64,000 nt of DNA, from the NCBI RefSeq assembly GCF_900106785.1, contig NZ_LT629845.1, positions 1 to 64,000 on the forward strand, in the 5' to 3' direction. The position numbers were made by a program, and so were the translations under genes. The stretch comes from Prevotellamassilia timonensis. Its GTDB lineage: Bacteria > Bacteroidota > Bacteroidia > Bacteroidales > Bacteroidaceae. This document shows, in pieces, positions 1 through 7,915 of the stretch (positions are counted from its first letter, which is position 1; each line of letters opens with the position of its first letter). Below the pieces are notes generated by a model that was given only the letters and a program-made list of their open reading frames with translations, was not told the origin of the DNA and did no database searches.

Positions 1-37
1 TATAAAATAAACAGATAGCTAAAAAGTAAATTTGAGA

Positions 38-80
38 AAAGCGTAGCGATTCAACTGAAAGAGTGGTCGTTACGCTTTTG
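38..80. other. Inverted repeat upstream of the integrase
   Basis: AAAAGCGTAGCGA (38-50) pairs with TCGTTACGCTTTT (68-80) with one mismatch, around a short spacer. It may be a terminator of a gene left of the window or a recombinase arm/attachment feature. The rest of 1-271 shows no gene. Confidence 0.4.
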
Positions 81-207
81 CTTTTGATGTGGAAAAGGTC
101 GTTTGCAGACATCCAAAAGCCACACAACGCAAGAGTTCAGTTACCACATCATTACTGCCGTAATGTGTGAACTTCCAGAATAAGCATCTGTTTTTCTGCG
201 ATTTGCG

Positions 208-250
208 TAATTTTGCGTAGCTGTTGGTAACTCACGGTAAACTAATTTTG
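208..250 (+). promoter_or_regulatory. Two -7 boxes before the integrase gene
   Basis: TAATTTTG occurs at 208-215 and again at 243-250, both matching the Bacteroidota -7 consensus TAnnTTTG. The second lies 21 bp before the integrase ATG at 272. Neither has a TTTG at the ideal distance, so which one is used is uncertain. Confidence 0.4.
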
Positions 251-271
251 TCACCAAAAAAGAAGTGAGTT

Positions 272-1504
272 ATGCGAAGTACATTCAAGGTCTTATTCTA
301 CGTGAAGAAAGGCAGTGCAAAGCCCAACGGCAACCTGCCACTGATGTGCCGCCTTACGGTGGACGGAGAGATTAAGCAGTTCAGTTGCAAAATGGAAGTT
401 CCACCCCATTTGTGGGATGTGAAGAACAACCGTGCTTCGGGCAAGAGTGCCGAAGCGCAGAGAATCAACCGTGCGGTTGACAAGATGCGGGTGGAGGTGA
501 ACCGCCGCTACCAAGAACTGATGCAGACAGACGGATATGTGACCGCTGCCAAACTGAAAGATGCCTATCTCGGTATCGGTATCAAGCAGGAAACCTTGCT
601 GAAACTCTTTGAGCAGCACAATGCGGAGTTTGCAAAGAAAGTCGGACACAGCCGTGCCAAAGGAACATTCCAACGGTACATAACCGTCTGCAAGCATATT
701 CGGGAGTTCCTGCCCCATACATACAAGCGTGAGGATATTCCCCTCAAAGAGTTAAACCTCACGTTCATCAACGACTTCGAGTATTTCCTGCGCACGGTGA
801 AGAAATGCCGCACTAATACCATTTGGGGCTATATGATTGTGTTGAAGCACATCATTTCCATAGCGAGAAATGACGGTCGTCTGCCGTTCAATCCCTTTGC
901 AGGGTATATCAACTCTCCCGAAAGCGTGGACAGGGGGTATATCACGAAAGAGGAGATACACACCATGATGAATACCGAGATGCCCGACAAGACCCACGAG
1001 CTTGTGAGGGACCTGTTTCTGTTTTCGGTGTTCACGGGGTTGGCATATTCCGATGTCAAGAACCTCACCACCGACAACCTGCAAACTTTCTTTGACGGTA
1101 ACTTATGGATTATCACCCGAAGAAAGAAGACCAACACCGAATCGAATATCCGTCTGTTGGACGTTCCCCGAAAGATTATAGAGAAGTATAAGGGGATGGC
1201 AAAGGACAATAAGGTTTTCCCCATGCCAAGTAATACGACCTGCAACAAAAAGCTGAAAGCCATAGCCGATTTGTGCGGTATAAAGACACATTTAACATAT
1301 CATGTCGCAAGACATTCGGCAGCAACTACCATACTGTTATCCAACGGAGTACCCATTGAAACCGTCAGCCGCCTGTTGGGGCATACCAACATAAAGACCA
1401 CTCAAATCTACGCGAAGATAACCGCCCAAAAGATAAGTCAGGACTTGGAACTGTTGTCCGACAAGTTGGGGGATATGGAGAAAAGCATTTGCAGTGCCAT
1501 TTGA
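272..1504 (+). CDS. int: Tyrosine recombinase / integrase
   Basis: 410-aa site-specific recombinase expected to integrate and excise the element. The N-terminal 100 residues form the arm-binding domain, followed by a SAM-like core-binding domain (about 105-210) and the catalytic domain. Visible catalytic residues are H344-x-x-R347 (HVARH), H371 in LLGH and the nucleophile Y380 in QIYAK. In the Arg I position, TGLAYSDV has Ala258 instead of Arg. The CTnDOT integrase also lacks this arginine (Ser there), so this places the enzyme in the Bacteroides group that tolerates its loss. ATG at 272 follows a -7 box. It is the first gene of the element and reads into it. Confidence 0.95.
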   Translation: MRSTFKVLFYVKKGSAKPNGNLPLMCRLTVDGEIKQFSCKMEVPPHLWDVKNNRASGKSAEAQRINRAVDKMRVEVNRRYQELMQTDGYVTAAKLKDAYLGIGIKQETLLKLFEQHNAEFAKKVGHSRAKGTFQRYITVCKHIREFLPHTYKREDIPLKELNLTFINDFEYFLRTVKKCRTNTIWGYMIVLKHIISIARNDGRLPFNPFAGYINSPESVDRGYITKEEIHTMMNTEMPDKTHELVRDLFLFSVFTGLAYSDVKNLTTDNLQTFFDGNLWIITRRKKTNTESNIRLLDVPRKIIEKYKGMAKDNKVFPMPSNTTCNKKLKAIADLCGIKTHLTYHVARHSAATTILLSNGVPIETVSRLLGHTNIKTTQIYAKITAQKISQDLELLSDKLGDMEKSICSAI

Positions 1505-1526
1505 TAACCCATAAAGAAGAATACAG

Positions 1527-1916
1527 ATGAAAGAGAAACGAAGCATCATCACGATGGACGGACAGGGCAACATCGCCCTGCCGACCGATACAGTCTCCAT
1601 TGCCATGACCGAGTGGGAACTCTGCGAGTTGTTCGGGGTTATCGCCCCAACAATCCGAGCAGGGATAAAGGCTCTTTGTAAAAGCGGTGTTTTGAGGGAA
1701 TATGAGACAAAGCATACCATCAAACTGTCGGACAAACGCAGCATGGAGGTTTACAGTCTTGAAGCCATCATCGCCCTTGCTTTCCGCATCAACACATTCG
1801 GAGCGGAACAGGTTCGCAGAGCCATACTTGAAAGACTGTACTTGCGAAAAGAAAAAACAGGCATCTTCTTTTCGCTGAACATCACTGATACGGCAAATCC
1901 GAAATACTTTGCATAG
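1527..1916 (+). CDS. RhuM-like small protein of mobile elements
   Basis: 129 aa, 22 bp after the integrase and probably co-transcribed. The pattern WELCELFGVIAPTIRAGIKAL resembles a helix-turn-helix. The following YSLEAIIALAFRINTFGAEQVRRAILERL-type segment (about residues 73-105) resembles the core of RhuM/KilA-like virulence proteins. A DNA-binding or excision/regulatory role is inferred from this resemblance and from its place next to the integrase. No catalytic motif is seen. Confidence 0.6.
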   Translation: MKEKRSIITMDGQGNIALPTDTVSIAMTEWELCELFGVIAPTIRAGIKALCKSGVLREYETKHTIKLSDKRSMEVYSLEAIIALAFRINTFGAEQVRRAILERLYLRKEKTGIFFSLNITDTANPKYFA

Positions 1917-2073
1917 GCGTATTGCCATTCACACATACTCACGCACCCGAAGAAGCATCTGTTTTCAGCTCTGTTTCTTCGGATTTTTTGTTTTTACAGC
2001 CCCGAACAGCCCCGAAGTATTTTTTGCTGCGTTCTGCTGTGATTTGCGTATCAACTTATCCGACAGTTGATTA

Positions 2074-2081
2074 TACTTTTG
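2074..2081 (+). promoter_or_regulatory. -7 box before the helicase gene
   Basis: TACTTTTG fits the Bacteroidota -7 box and lies 36 bp before the ATG at 2117. This supports the internal start rather than the longer reading frame that opens at 1922. No clear -33 element is seen at standard spacing. Confidence 0.5.
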
Positions 2082-2116
2082 TAGCTGACATTTTTTCAAA
2101 CTTAAATCATTGGAAT

Positions 2117-3358
2117 ATGGAAGCAAACAAAGTAAATGACAGCCACCGACCGCCCACAGATGGCGGCATGGCAAAGGAAGAGTTTATCCGTGTCGGCACA
2201 ACGCTCTACAAGATTGTGGAGCAGCCAAGACTGAACGGAGGGTATGTAAGGAAGCGCATCGCATGGAACAACGAGACCCTGCGCCAAGACTATGGCAAGG
2301 ACTACATCGGCAGCGTACCCAAGTATGACGGCTTCTGCACCGTACCCGAACACGTCAGCTATCAGCCTGTAATCGGCAAGTTCCTTAACCTCTACGAGCC
2401 GATACCCCACCAACCGCAAGAGGGTGATTTCCCCTCTGTCCGCTCATTGGTGGAACATATCTTCGGGGAGCAATACGAGTTGGGAATGGACTATCTTCAA
2501 CTGCTCTACCTGCAACCCATTCAGAAGTTGCCCATCCTGCTGTTGGTGTCGGAGGAGCGCAACACAGGCAAAAGTACATTCCTCAATTTTCTGAAAGCCC
2601 TGTTTCAGAATAACGTGACATTCAACACCAACGAGGATTTCCGCAGCCAGTTCAATTCCGACTGGGCTGGGAAACTCCTTATCGTGGTGGACGAAGTATT
2701 GCTGAGCCGCCGGGAGGACAGCGAGCGGTTGAAGAACCTGAGCACGGCACTATCCTACAAGGTGGAAGCCAAAGGCAAAGACCGTGACGAAATTGCGTTC
2801 TTCGCCAAATTCGTGCTGTGTTCAAACAACGAGTACCTGCCTGTCATCATTGATGCAGGTGAAACCCGTTATTGGGTGCGCAAGATAGACCGCTTGCAGT
2901 CGGATGATACCGACTTCCTGCAAAAACTGAAAGCGGAGATACCTGCTTTTCTCCACCATTTACAGCATAGGCAGCTATCCACCGAAAAGAAAAGCCGTAT
3001 GTGGTTCACGCCCTCACTACTGCATACCGAAGCCTTGCAGAAGATTATCCGCAGCAACCGCAACAGATTGGAGATAGAGATGCACGAGCTTATCCTTGAC
3101 ATTATGGAAAGTGTAGGCACGGACACTTTCTCTTTTGACTGCAACGATATTTTTCTTTTGTTGCGGTATTCACAGGCAAAAGTGGAGAAACATCAAGTAC
3201 GCAGGGTATTGAAAGAGTGTTGGAAACTTAATCCTGCACCCAACACGCTTACCTATACCACCTATCAGTTGGACTATACCCGTGACTGTCACTATTCGCC
3301 CATGCGGAAGACAGGACGGTTCTACACCGTGACAAAATCGTTTTTGGAAACACTATGA
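2117..3358 (+). CDS. SF3-type / VapE-like helicase
   Basis: 413 aa from the ATG at 2117. The frame is open from 1922, but that part overlaps the promoter and looks non-coding. It is a P-loop ATPase of the virulence-associated E / DUF5906 type: Walker A ERNTGKST (around residues 146-154, K152), Walker B LLIVVDE (D192 E193), and a sensor-like SNNE before a conserved AGETRYW arginine region. Such proteins act with a primase to replicate phage satellites and integrative elements. Here the primase gene follows after a repeat-rich gap, which suggests the excised circle can replicate. Confidence 0.8.
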   Translation: MEANKVNDSHRPPTDGGMAKEEFIRVGTTLYKIVEQPRLNGGYVRKRIAWNNETLRQDYGKDYIGSVPKYDGFCTVPEHVSYQPVIGKFLNLYEPIPHQPQEGDFPSVRSLVEHIFGEQYELGMDYLQLLYLQPIQKLPILLLVSEERNTGKSTFLNFLKALFQNNVTFNTNEDFRSQFNSDWAGKLLIVVDEVLLSRREDSERLKNLSTALSYKVEAKGKDRDEIAFFAKFVLCSNNEYLPVIIDAGETRYWVRKIDRLQSDDTDFLQKLKAEIPAFLHHLQHRQLSTEKKSRMWFTPSLLHTEALQKIIRSNRNRLEIEMHELILDIMESVGTDTFSFDCNDIFLLLRYSQAKVEKHQVRRVLKECWKLNPAPNTLTYTTYQLDYTRDCHYSPMRKTGRFYTVTKSFLETL

Positions 3359-3632
3359 TTATTTTGATGAAATGATGAATAAGTATATAAATATATTGAA
3401 ATATAGATATTTACATTCTCATCAAACATTCATCAAAAGTATCTCACTGATGAAAGGAGAAAACAGGACGGACAGACCATGCCCGACACCGTAAACGATG
3501 AATTTCTCTTTTCGTGAGTGGTTTGATGAATAAATGATGAGATGATATATAGATATAAATCAATGTGTTAAACCATATGTTCATCAAATCATCGCTTTAT
3601 CAACCATCATCAAATCCGTAGGAATATACATT
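3359..3632. other. Iteron-rich AT-rich region, candidate replication origin
   Basis: This 274-bp gap between helicase and primase genes holds about ten copies of TGATGAA / TTTGATGA or their complements (near 3365, 3372, 3420, 3430, 3447, 3496, 3522, 3534, 3580 and 3606). Two ATATAGATAT-like AT-rich tracts lie near 3401 and 3547. Repeated boxes in both orientations next to an AT-rich segment and between two replication genes fit an iteron-type origin. No gene is seen. Confidence 0.55.
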
Positions 3633-4610
3633 ATGACAATACAGGAAGCAAAACAAATCAGAATAGCAGACTATCTGCAAAGTCTGGGGTACACACCCGT
3701 CAAGCGACAAGATAGCAGCCTTTGGTACAAGTCACCGCTGAGAGAGGAAGCCGAAGCCTCGTTCAAGGTAAACACCGAACTCAACCAATGGTATGACTTC
3801 GGCATCGGCAAGGGTGGCAATATCATCGCATTGGCTTCGGAACTCTACCGCTCCGACAACGTGCCGTATCTGTTGGAGTGCATCGCCAAACAGACACCGC
3901 ATCTGCACACCGCCATCCATGTACCATTTTCTTTTGGTCGGCAATCCGTTTCAGAACCGATGTACCGACATCTGCAAGTTTCGGAGTTATCCTCTCCTGT
4001 ACTATTATCCTATTTGCAGGAGCGAGGAATAAGCACCGAACTCGCCAAGAGGGAATGTAAGGAACTGCATTTTGAAAACAAGGGCAGACCATACTTCGCC
4101 ATCGGTTTCCCGAATATGGCAGGTGGTTATGAGGTGCGCAACCGCTATTTCAAAGGTTGTGTCGCTCCAAAGGACATCACCCATATCCGACAAAGTGGAG
4201 AACAGCCGACAACCTGTTATCTTTTCGAGGGCTTCATGGATTACCTCTCGTTCCTTTCCATCCGTGTGAGGAACAATCCGCAATGCCCCCGACTGACCAC
4301 GCAGGATTATATCATCTTGAACTCCGTTTCCAATCTCGCAAAGGCGGAGGGCATATTGGCTGACTATTCCCAAATCGGCTGTTTCCTTGACAACGATACG
4401 GCAGGACGGACAGCCTGTGAGCATCTGCAAGCAAGGTTCGGGGAACGCCTTTCCGACAAGTCCATACACTATAGTGAGTATAAGGACTTGAACGACTACC
4501 TGTGCGGTAAGCCCTTGTCCCAATCGGCAGAGCCGATGAAGCAGGAGAGGCAAGTCCAATCCGCAAGGCGGATGATGCAGCCACCGAAAAAGCGAGGGCT
4601 GAAGATGTAG
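3633..4610 (+). CDS. Toprim-domain primase
   Basis: 325 aa. The N-terminal part (about 1-80) resembles the CHC2 primase zinc-binding domain (SPLREEAEASFKV, YDFGIGKGGNII) but lacks the cysteines, as is common in mobile-element primases. The C-terminal toprim fold shows E199 (LFEGFMDYL) and D253-N-D255 (FLDNDTAG), the metal-binding residues. It resembles the Prm proteins of NBU elements that prime replication of the transferred strand. It sits between the candidate origin and the relaxase. Confidence 0.85.
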   Translation: MTIQEAKQIRIADYLQSLGYTPVKRQDSSLWYKSPLREEAEASFKVNTELNQWYDFGIGKGGNIIALASELYRSDNVPYLLECIAKQTPHLHTAIHVPFSFGRQSVSEPMYRHLQVSELSSPVLLSYLQERGISTELAKRECKELHFENKGRPYFAIGFPNMAGGYEVRNRYFKGCVAPKDITHIRQSGEQPTTCYLFEGFMDYLSFLSIRVRNNPQCPRLTTQDYIILNSVSNLAKAEGILADYSQIGCFLDNDTAGRTACEHLQARFGERLSDKSIHYSEYKDLNDYLCGKPLSQSAEPMKQERQVQSARRMMQPPKKRGLKM

Positions 4611-4662
4611 GGAGTGAGAACGCTTGCAGCCGTGCGGATATTTACAAGCGGAAAATACCATA

Positions 4663-4721
4663 GCTTATTAGGGAATTTTCCGAGCCGCATTGCAAGCAAC
4701 GCTGAAAATTCCCCAATAAGC
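4663..4721. other. oriT: Candidate oriT inverted repeat
   Basis: GCTTATTAGGGAATTTTC (4663-4680) and GAAAATTCCCCAATAAGC (4704-4721) are inverted with one mismatch over 18 bp, around a 23-bp loop. The pair lies about 105 bp before the MobV relaxase start, where MobV-type origins of transfer with a recognition hairpin are normally found. The nick site was not located. 4611-4826 holds no other gene. Confidence 0.6.
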
Positions 4722-4826
4722 CAAAGAGGTTGCACCTCTCTGGACTCTCCCAAGCCAACGGCAGAAGCCGTACAGGAGAATAATCAACCATTGTTTCACA
4801 AGCTAAAAAAGAAAGGAAAACCATAT

Positions 4827-6131
4827 ATGGGATTTGTCGTATTACATATGGAAAAGGCGCACGGTTCCGACAGCGGAACGACCGCCCACATCGAGCGTTT
4901 TATCATACCGAAGAACGCCGATCCAACTCGCACGCATCTTAACCGAAAACTCATCGACTATCCCGATGGAGTGAAAGACCGAACAGCAGCCATCCAACAC
5001 CGTTTGGAAAACGCAGGGTTGACACGCAAAATCGGTAACAACCAAGTACAGGCAATCCGCATCATCGTGTCGGGAACGCATGAGGACATGGAGCGTATCG
5101 AAAAAGAAGGCAGATTGGACGAGTGGTGTGCCGACAACATGAGCTACTTTGCCTTCATGTTCGGTAAGGAGAATATTGTGGCTGCGCACCTTCATCGGGA
5201 CGAGGAAACGCCACACATACACATCACCCTTGTTCCAATCGTAAAGGGGGAACGTAAGCGCAGGAAACGGGAGGAACAGACAAAGAAACGCTACCGCAAG
5301 AAGCCGACCGACACCGTAAGACTGTGTGCCGATGACATTATGACACGGCTGAAATTGAAGACCTACCAAGATACCTACGCCATTGCGATGGCAAAGTACG
5401 GATTGCAGCGTGGCATAGACGGTTCAACGGCACGGCACAAGTCCACGCAGCAGTATTATCGGGACACACAGAAACTTGTCGATAGCCTCAAAGCGGAAGT
5501 GGTAGATTTGCAGGAGCGGAAAGAAGCGGCACGGCAGGAACTCCGCCAAGCCAAGAAAGAGGTGCAGACTGAGAAACTGAAAGGCGCAGCCACGACCGCA
5601 GCGACCAACATAGCCGAGAGTGTCGGTTCTTTTTTCGGCAGCAACAAGGTCAAGACGCTGGAGAGGGAGAACAAGAATCTGCATGAGCGTGTATCAGAAC
5701 TTCAAGAAGAAGCCCGACAAAGGGAACAGCAACAGGCGAAACACATACAGGAGATAACAGACGCTTACGAGCTGCGACACCGCAAATTGTCCGAGTTTAC
5801 AGACTTTGTGAAACGCTACTTCCCATATGTGGAGAAGCTGATACCGACAATAAATTTCCTGCGTGAACGCTTGGGCTTCAATGACGATATTATCCGAAGA
5901 TTATGCACATTCAAGGACGTTCCCATAAAAGGCAAGCTACATTCTTCCGAGTTCAACCAAGGCTTTGAAACCCAACGTGCCGTCTGCTCCATTAAAGAGG
6001 ATGAAAATGGAAAGTTCGATTTCAAGATTGATGGAGTATCACATATAAGCTGGTTCAGAAAGAAGATGAACGAGTTTAGGGAAGCTATCGGAATACCGAA
6101 ACCAAGACAAAACAGAGGTATGCAACTGTAA
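4827..6131 (+). CDS. mobA: MobV-family relaxase
   Basis: 434 aa from the ATG at 4827, where conserved MGFVVLHMEK begins; the frame is open from 4614 but that part overlaps the oriT candidate. The N-terminal Mob/Pre domain carries the MobV signature HRDEETPHIH (H123-H132). These proteins nick oriT and lead the strand into the recipient using a helper conjugation machine. Residues about 205-310 are rich in Glu, Lys and Gln and predicted as coiled coil. A canonical terminator follows at 6144-6178. Confidence 0.92.
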   Translation: MGFVVLHMEKAHGSDSGTTAHIERFIIPKNADPTRTHLNRKLIDYPDGVKDRTAAIQHRLENAGLTRKIGNNQVQAIRIIVSGTHEDMERIEKEGRLDEWCADNMSYFAFMFGKENIVAAHLHRDEETPHIHITLVPIVKGERKRRKREEQTKKRYRKKPTDTVRLCADDIMTRLKLKTYQDTYAIAMAKYGLQRGIDGSTARHKSTQQYYRDTQKLVDSLKAEVVDLQERKEAARQELRQAKKEVQTEKLKGAATTAATNIAESVGSFFGSNKVKTLERENKNLHERVSELQEEARQREQQQAKHIQEITDAYELRHRKLSEFTDFVKRYFPYVEKLIPTINFLRERLGFNDDIIRRLCTFKDVPIKGKLHSSEFNQGFETQRAVCSIKEDENGKFDFKIDGVSHISWFRKKMNEFREAIGIPKPRQNRGMQL

Positions 6132-6143
6132 ATCAAAATAAAG

Positions 6144-6178
6144 TCCGTGATTGTTGAATGACATATCACGGATTTTTT
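6144..6178 (+). terminator. Terminator of the relaxase gene
   Basis: TCCGTGAT (6144-6151) pairs with ATCACGGA (6165-6172), followed directly by a run of six T. It separates the mobilization genes from the beta-lactamase unit. Confidence 0.85.
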
Positions 6179-6187
6179 GTACTTTTG
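6154..6187 (+). promoter_or_regulatory. Promoter of the beta-lactamase gene
   Basis: TTG at 6154-6156 and TACTTTTG at 6180-6187 fit a Bacteroidota promoter. It lies just after the relaxase terminator and 256 bp before the beta-lactamase start, so the transcript would have a long structured leader. Confidence 0.6.
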
Positions 6188-6247
6188 CACTCGGATTGAG
6201 GCAACTCTATCCAAGACATAAGAAAAAGAAGCGTTATGCTTTCTTGT

Positions 6248-6365
6248 AAGTCGAGAACGTAGGAAATTCAAGACACTGCACAAGGATGGCATAGTGGTTC
6301 TCACGCATATAGCGTGGGCTGCTATACTACATTCGTGCATTTAGGTTTCCTACGACCTTCGACTT
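6248..6365 (+). other. Long imperfect hairpin in the beta-lactamase leader
   Basis: Five blocks pair in nested order: AAGTCGA, CGTAGGAAA, TGCAC, ATAG and CACGC on the left (6248 onward) with their complements on the right (ending CTTCGACTT at 6365). They are separated by near-symmetric unpaired segments and an ATAT tip near 6308. In RNA this is one ~118-nt hairpin. It lies between the promoter and the gene and could be a leader regulator or a folded recombination site. Confidence 0.6.
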
Positions 6366-6443
6366 AGAATGTTGCATTGGTAGTCCACGTTTCTGCATTT
6401 GAGCATCCGCTTCTTTGGGCTAAGAAGCAAAAAAGAAAACTAT

Positions 6444-7352
6444 ATGAAACAAAAAGTTCCACTATCAAAAATGAACATGACAAAAACGCTATTATCAGTT
6501 ATGCTTTGTTGCTGTTGCAGCATTATGGCTTTCGGGCAGAACATGACCCAAGAAATTGAAAAGATTATCAAAGGGAAGCAAGCGTCTGTCGGGGTAGCAA
6601 TTATCCATAATGACGATATAATTGCCATTGCCAACGAGGACAAATATCCCACTATGAGTGTATTCAAATTCCATATAGCAGTGACAGCTCTGAAAAAAAT
6701 GGAAGCAGAGAATATTCCGCTGGACAAAATGGTGTATATCAAACAGAAAGAAATGCTGAAAAACACGTATAGCCCGTTAAGGGATAAATATCCCGACCAA
6801 GGGATTCGTATATCTTATAGGGATATAATCAAATACACAGTATCGATTAGCGACAACAACACATGCGATTGGTTAATAAGGTTTGTTGGTGGTATTGATA
6901 AAGTGGACTCCTACATAAAATCTCTTGGGATAAAGGATATGAATTTCACGGAGACAGAGGAAAGCATGCATACGGACATTATGTTATGCTACAACAATTG
7001 GAGCACACCATTAGCTATTGCGCAATTGCTCAAGAAACTTCATACAGAAAATATTTTGACAAAAGAGCATTTTGCGTTTTTAGAGACAGCCATGCTTGAT
7101 TGTGTGTCTGGCAAGAACAAACTAATAGCGGGGTTGCCTACCGATATAAAATTTGGGCATAAAACGGGACGTTCTAACCGAACTGCTGATGGCATACAGA
7201 TAAGCGAGGGAGATGCAGGAGTGATATATCTTCCCAACGGTGAGAAGTGCTACATTGTCGTTTTGATAAAGGATTCTCGTGAGTCTGATGATGATAACGC
7301 CAAAATAATGGCAGATATATCAAATATAGTTTATCGTCATTTGAATAAATAA
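6444..7352 (+). CDS. Class A beta-lactamase, CblA/CepA-like
   Basis: 302 aa from ATG 6444. A signal peptide (TLLSVMLCCCCSIMAFGQ) predicts a periplasmic enzyme. Serine beta-lactamase motifs are all present: S72-V-F-K75, S136-D-N138, the TEESMH omega-loop region around 171-176, and K240-T-G242. Wording around NWSTPLAIAQLL, HKTGRSNR and the C-terminus resembles CblA more than CepA or CfxA. Length fits CblA (about 296 aa). It should hydrolyse penicillins and cephalosporins as an extended A2-subclass enzyme; the substrate range cannot be read from the sequence. It looks AT-richer than the mob genes, which suggests it was acquired as cargo. An earlier in-frame ATG at 6399 is less likely. Confidence 0.93.
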   Translation: MKQKVPLSKMNMTKTLLSVMLCCCCSIMAFGQNMTQEIEKIIKGKQASVGVAIIHNDDIIAIANEDKYPTMSVFKFHIAVTALKKMEAENIPLDKMVYIKQKEMLKNTYSPLRDKYPDQGIRISYRDIIKYTVSISDNNTCDWLIRFVGGIDKVDSYIKSLGIKDMNFTETEESMHTDIMLCYNNWSTPLAIAQLLKKLHTENILTKEHFAFLETAMLDCVSGKNKLIAGLPTDIKFGHKTGRSNRTADGIQISEGDAGVIYLPNGEKCYIVVLIKDSRESDDDNAKIMADISNIVYRHLNK

Positions 7353-7372
7353 AAATCCAATTGTAATGAATC

Positions 7373-7406
7373 AAAGTCTCTAACATATATTTGTTGGAGA
7401 CTTTTT
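7373..7406 (+). terminator. Terminator of the beta-lactamase gene
   Basis: AAAGTCTCTAACA (7373-7385) pairs with TGTTGGAGACTTT (7392-7404), with one wobble, followed by more T. It is placed 20 bp after the stop codon. Confidence 0.85.
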
Positions 7407-7450
7407 GTTAAATTTCATATCGGAAAAGTGTGCGTTTCAATAAAAAGTAA

Positions 7451-7581
7451 TAACTTTGCAAATGAAAGAGTTATTTGACAGTATAGCACCGCAAAACGCT
7501 GAAAATAGCACAGTTGCTAACTCGTTACCACTGTTTCTCAAATACTCAGTTAAATGTTTATTCTTCAAACGGTTATATTAA
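7451..7581 (+). CDS. Possible 39-aa peptide or small RNA after a strong -7 box
   Basis: TAACTTTG (7451-7458) is a good -7 box. An ATG at 7462 opens a 39-codon frame beginning MKELFDSIAPQN and ending at 7581 inside a small hairpin (AACGGTT/AACCGTT near 7569-7587). The ATG is so close to the -7 box that a transcript might start after it, so a small RNA or a gene remnant at the element's right end is equally possible. No family recognised. Confidence 0.25.
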
Positions 7582-7619
7582 ACCGTTGAAAATCTAAAAT
7601 AATACACAAACAACAGAGG

Positions 7620-7874
7620 TGTGTCAAAACCCAATTTGTGCGGGCTGAAAGCCCAATGATTGTCCATAGCCCTGGGCAAGCGAAGCGGCACCCAGGGTTA
7701 TACGTAACGTGATGCAATGACGCCCTGTAAGGGCAAAAGTGAATGATAATCTTTACTTTTGCCCTTACAGGGCGCAACTGTTCCTTCACACGTTAACCCT
7801 GGGTGTCGCTTCGCTTGCCCAGGGCTATGGACAATCATTGGGCTTTCAGCCCGCACAAATTGAGTTTTGACACA
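7620..7874. repeat. F1 nested palindrome, copy 1
   Basis: A 255-bp palindrome running from TGTGTCAAAAC to GTTTTGACACA. Each arm carries three modules that are themselves small hairpins: GGGCTGAAAGCCC, a CCCTGGG...CCCAGGG module around AAGCGAAGCGGCA, and GCCCTGTAAGGGC. Copies 2 and 3 are at 22909-23248 and 42003-42250. The structure resembles REP/BIME-type elements. It may mark the outer flank of the integrated element. Confidence 0.85.
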
Positions 7875-7915
7875 CTCTCGTTGTTTTGAGGCATGATGCA
7901 CTTTCGTGCTGTGTG

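Larger units (their letters stand above)
1..7610 (+). mobile_element. Integrative mobilizable element with beta-lactamase cargo
   Basis: All genes from 272 to 7352 point the same way and form a mobilization/replication cassette: tyrosine recombinase, RhuM-like protein, SF3 helicase, toprim primase, MobV relaxase, then a class A beta-lactamase. This is the layout of NBU/Tn4555-type elements of Bacteroides. No conjugation (tra) genes are present, so transfer would depend on a helper. The attachment sites were not identified: the left end may lie before position 1, and the right end must fall between the beta-lactamase terminator (7406) and the murF region, most likely before the F1 palindrome at 7620. 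Boundaries are therefore approximate. Confidence 0.75.

Noticed and set aside
1922-2116. N-terminal extension of the helicase gene
   Set aside because: The segment contains the promoter-like TACTTTTG and low-similarity sequence; the conserved protein begins at the ATG at 2117.
4614-4826. N-terminal extension of the relaxase
   Set aside because: It overlaps the 18-bp inverted repeat expected of oriT, while the MobV domain begins at the ATG at 4827.
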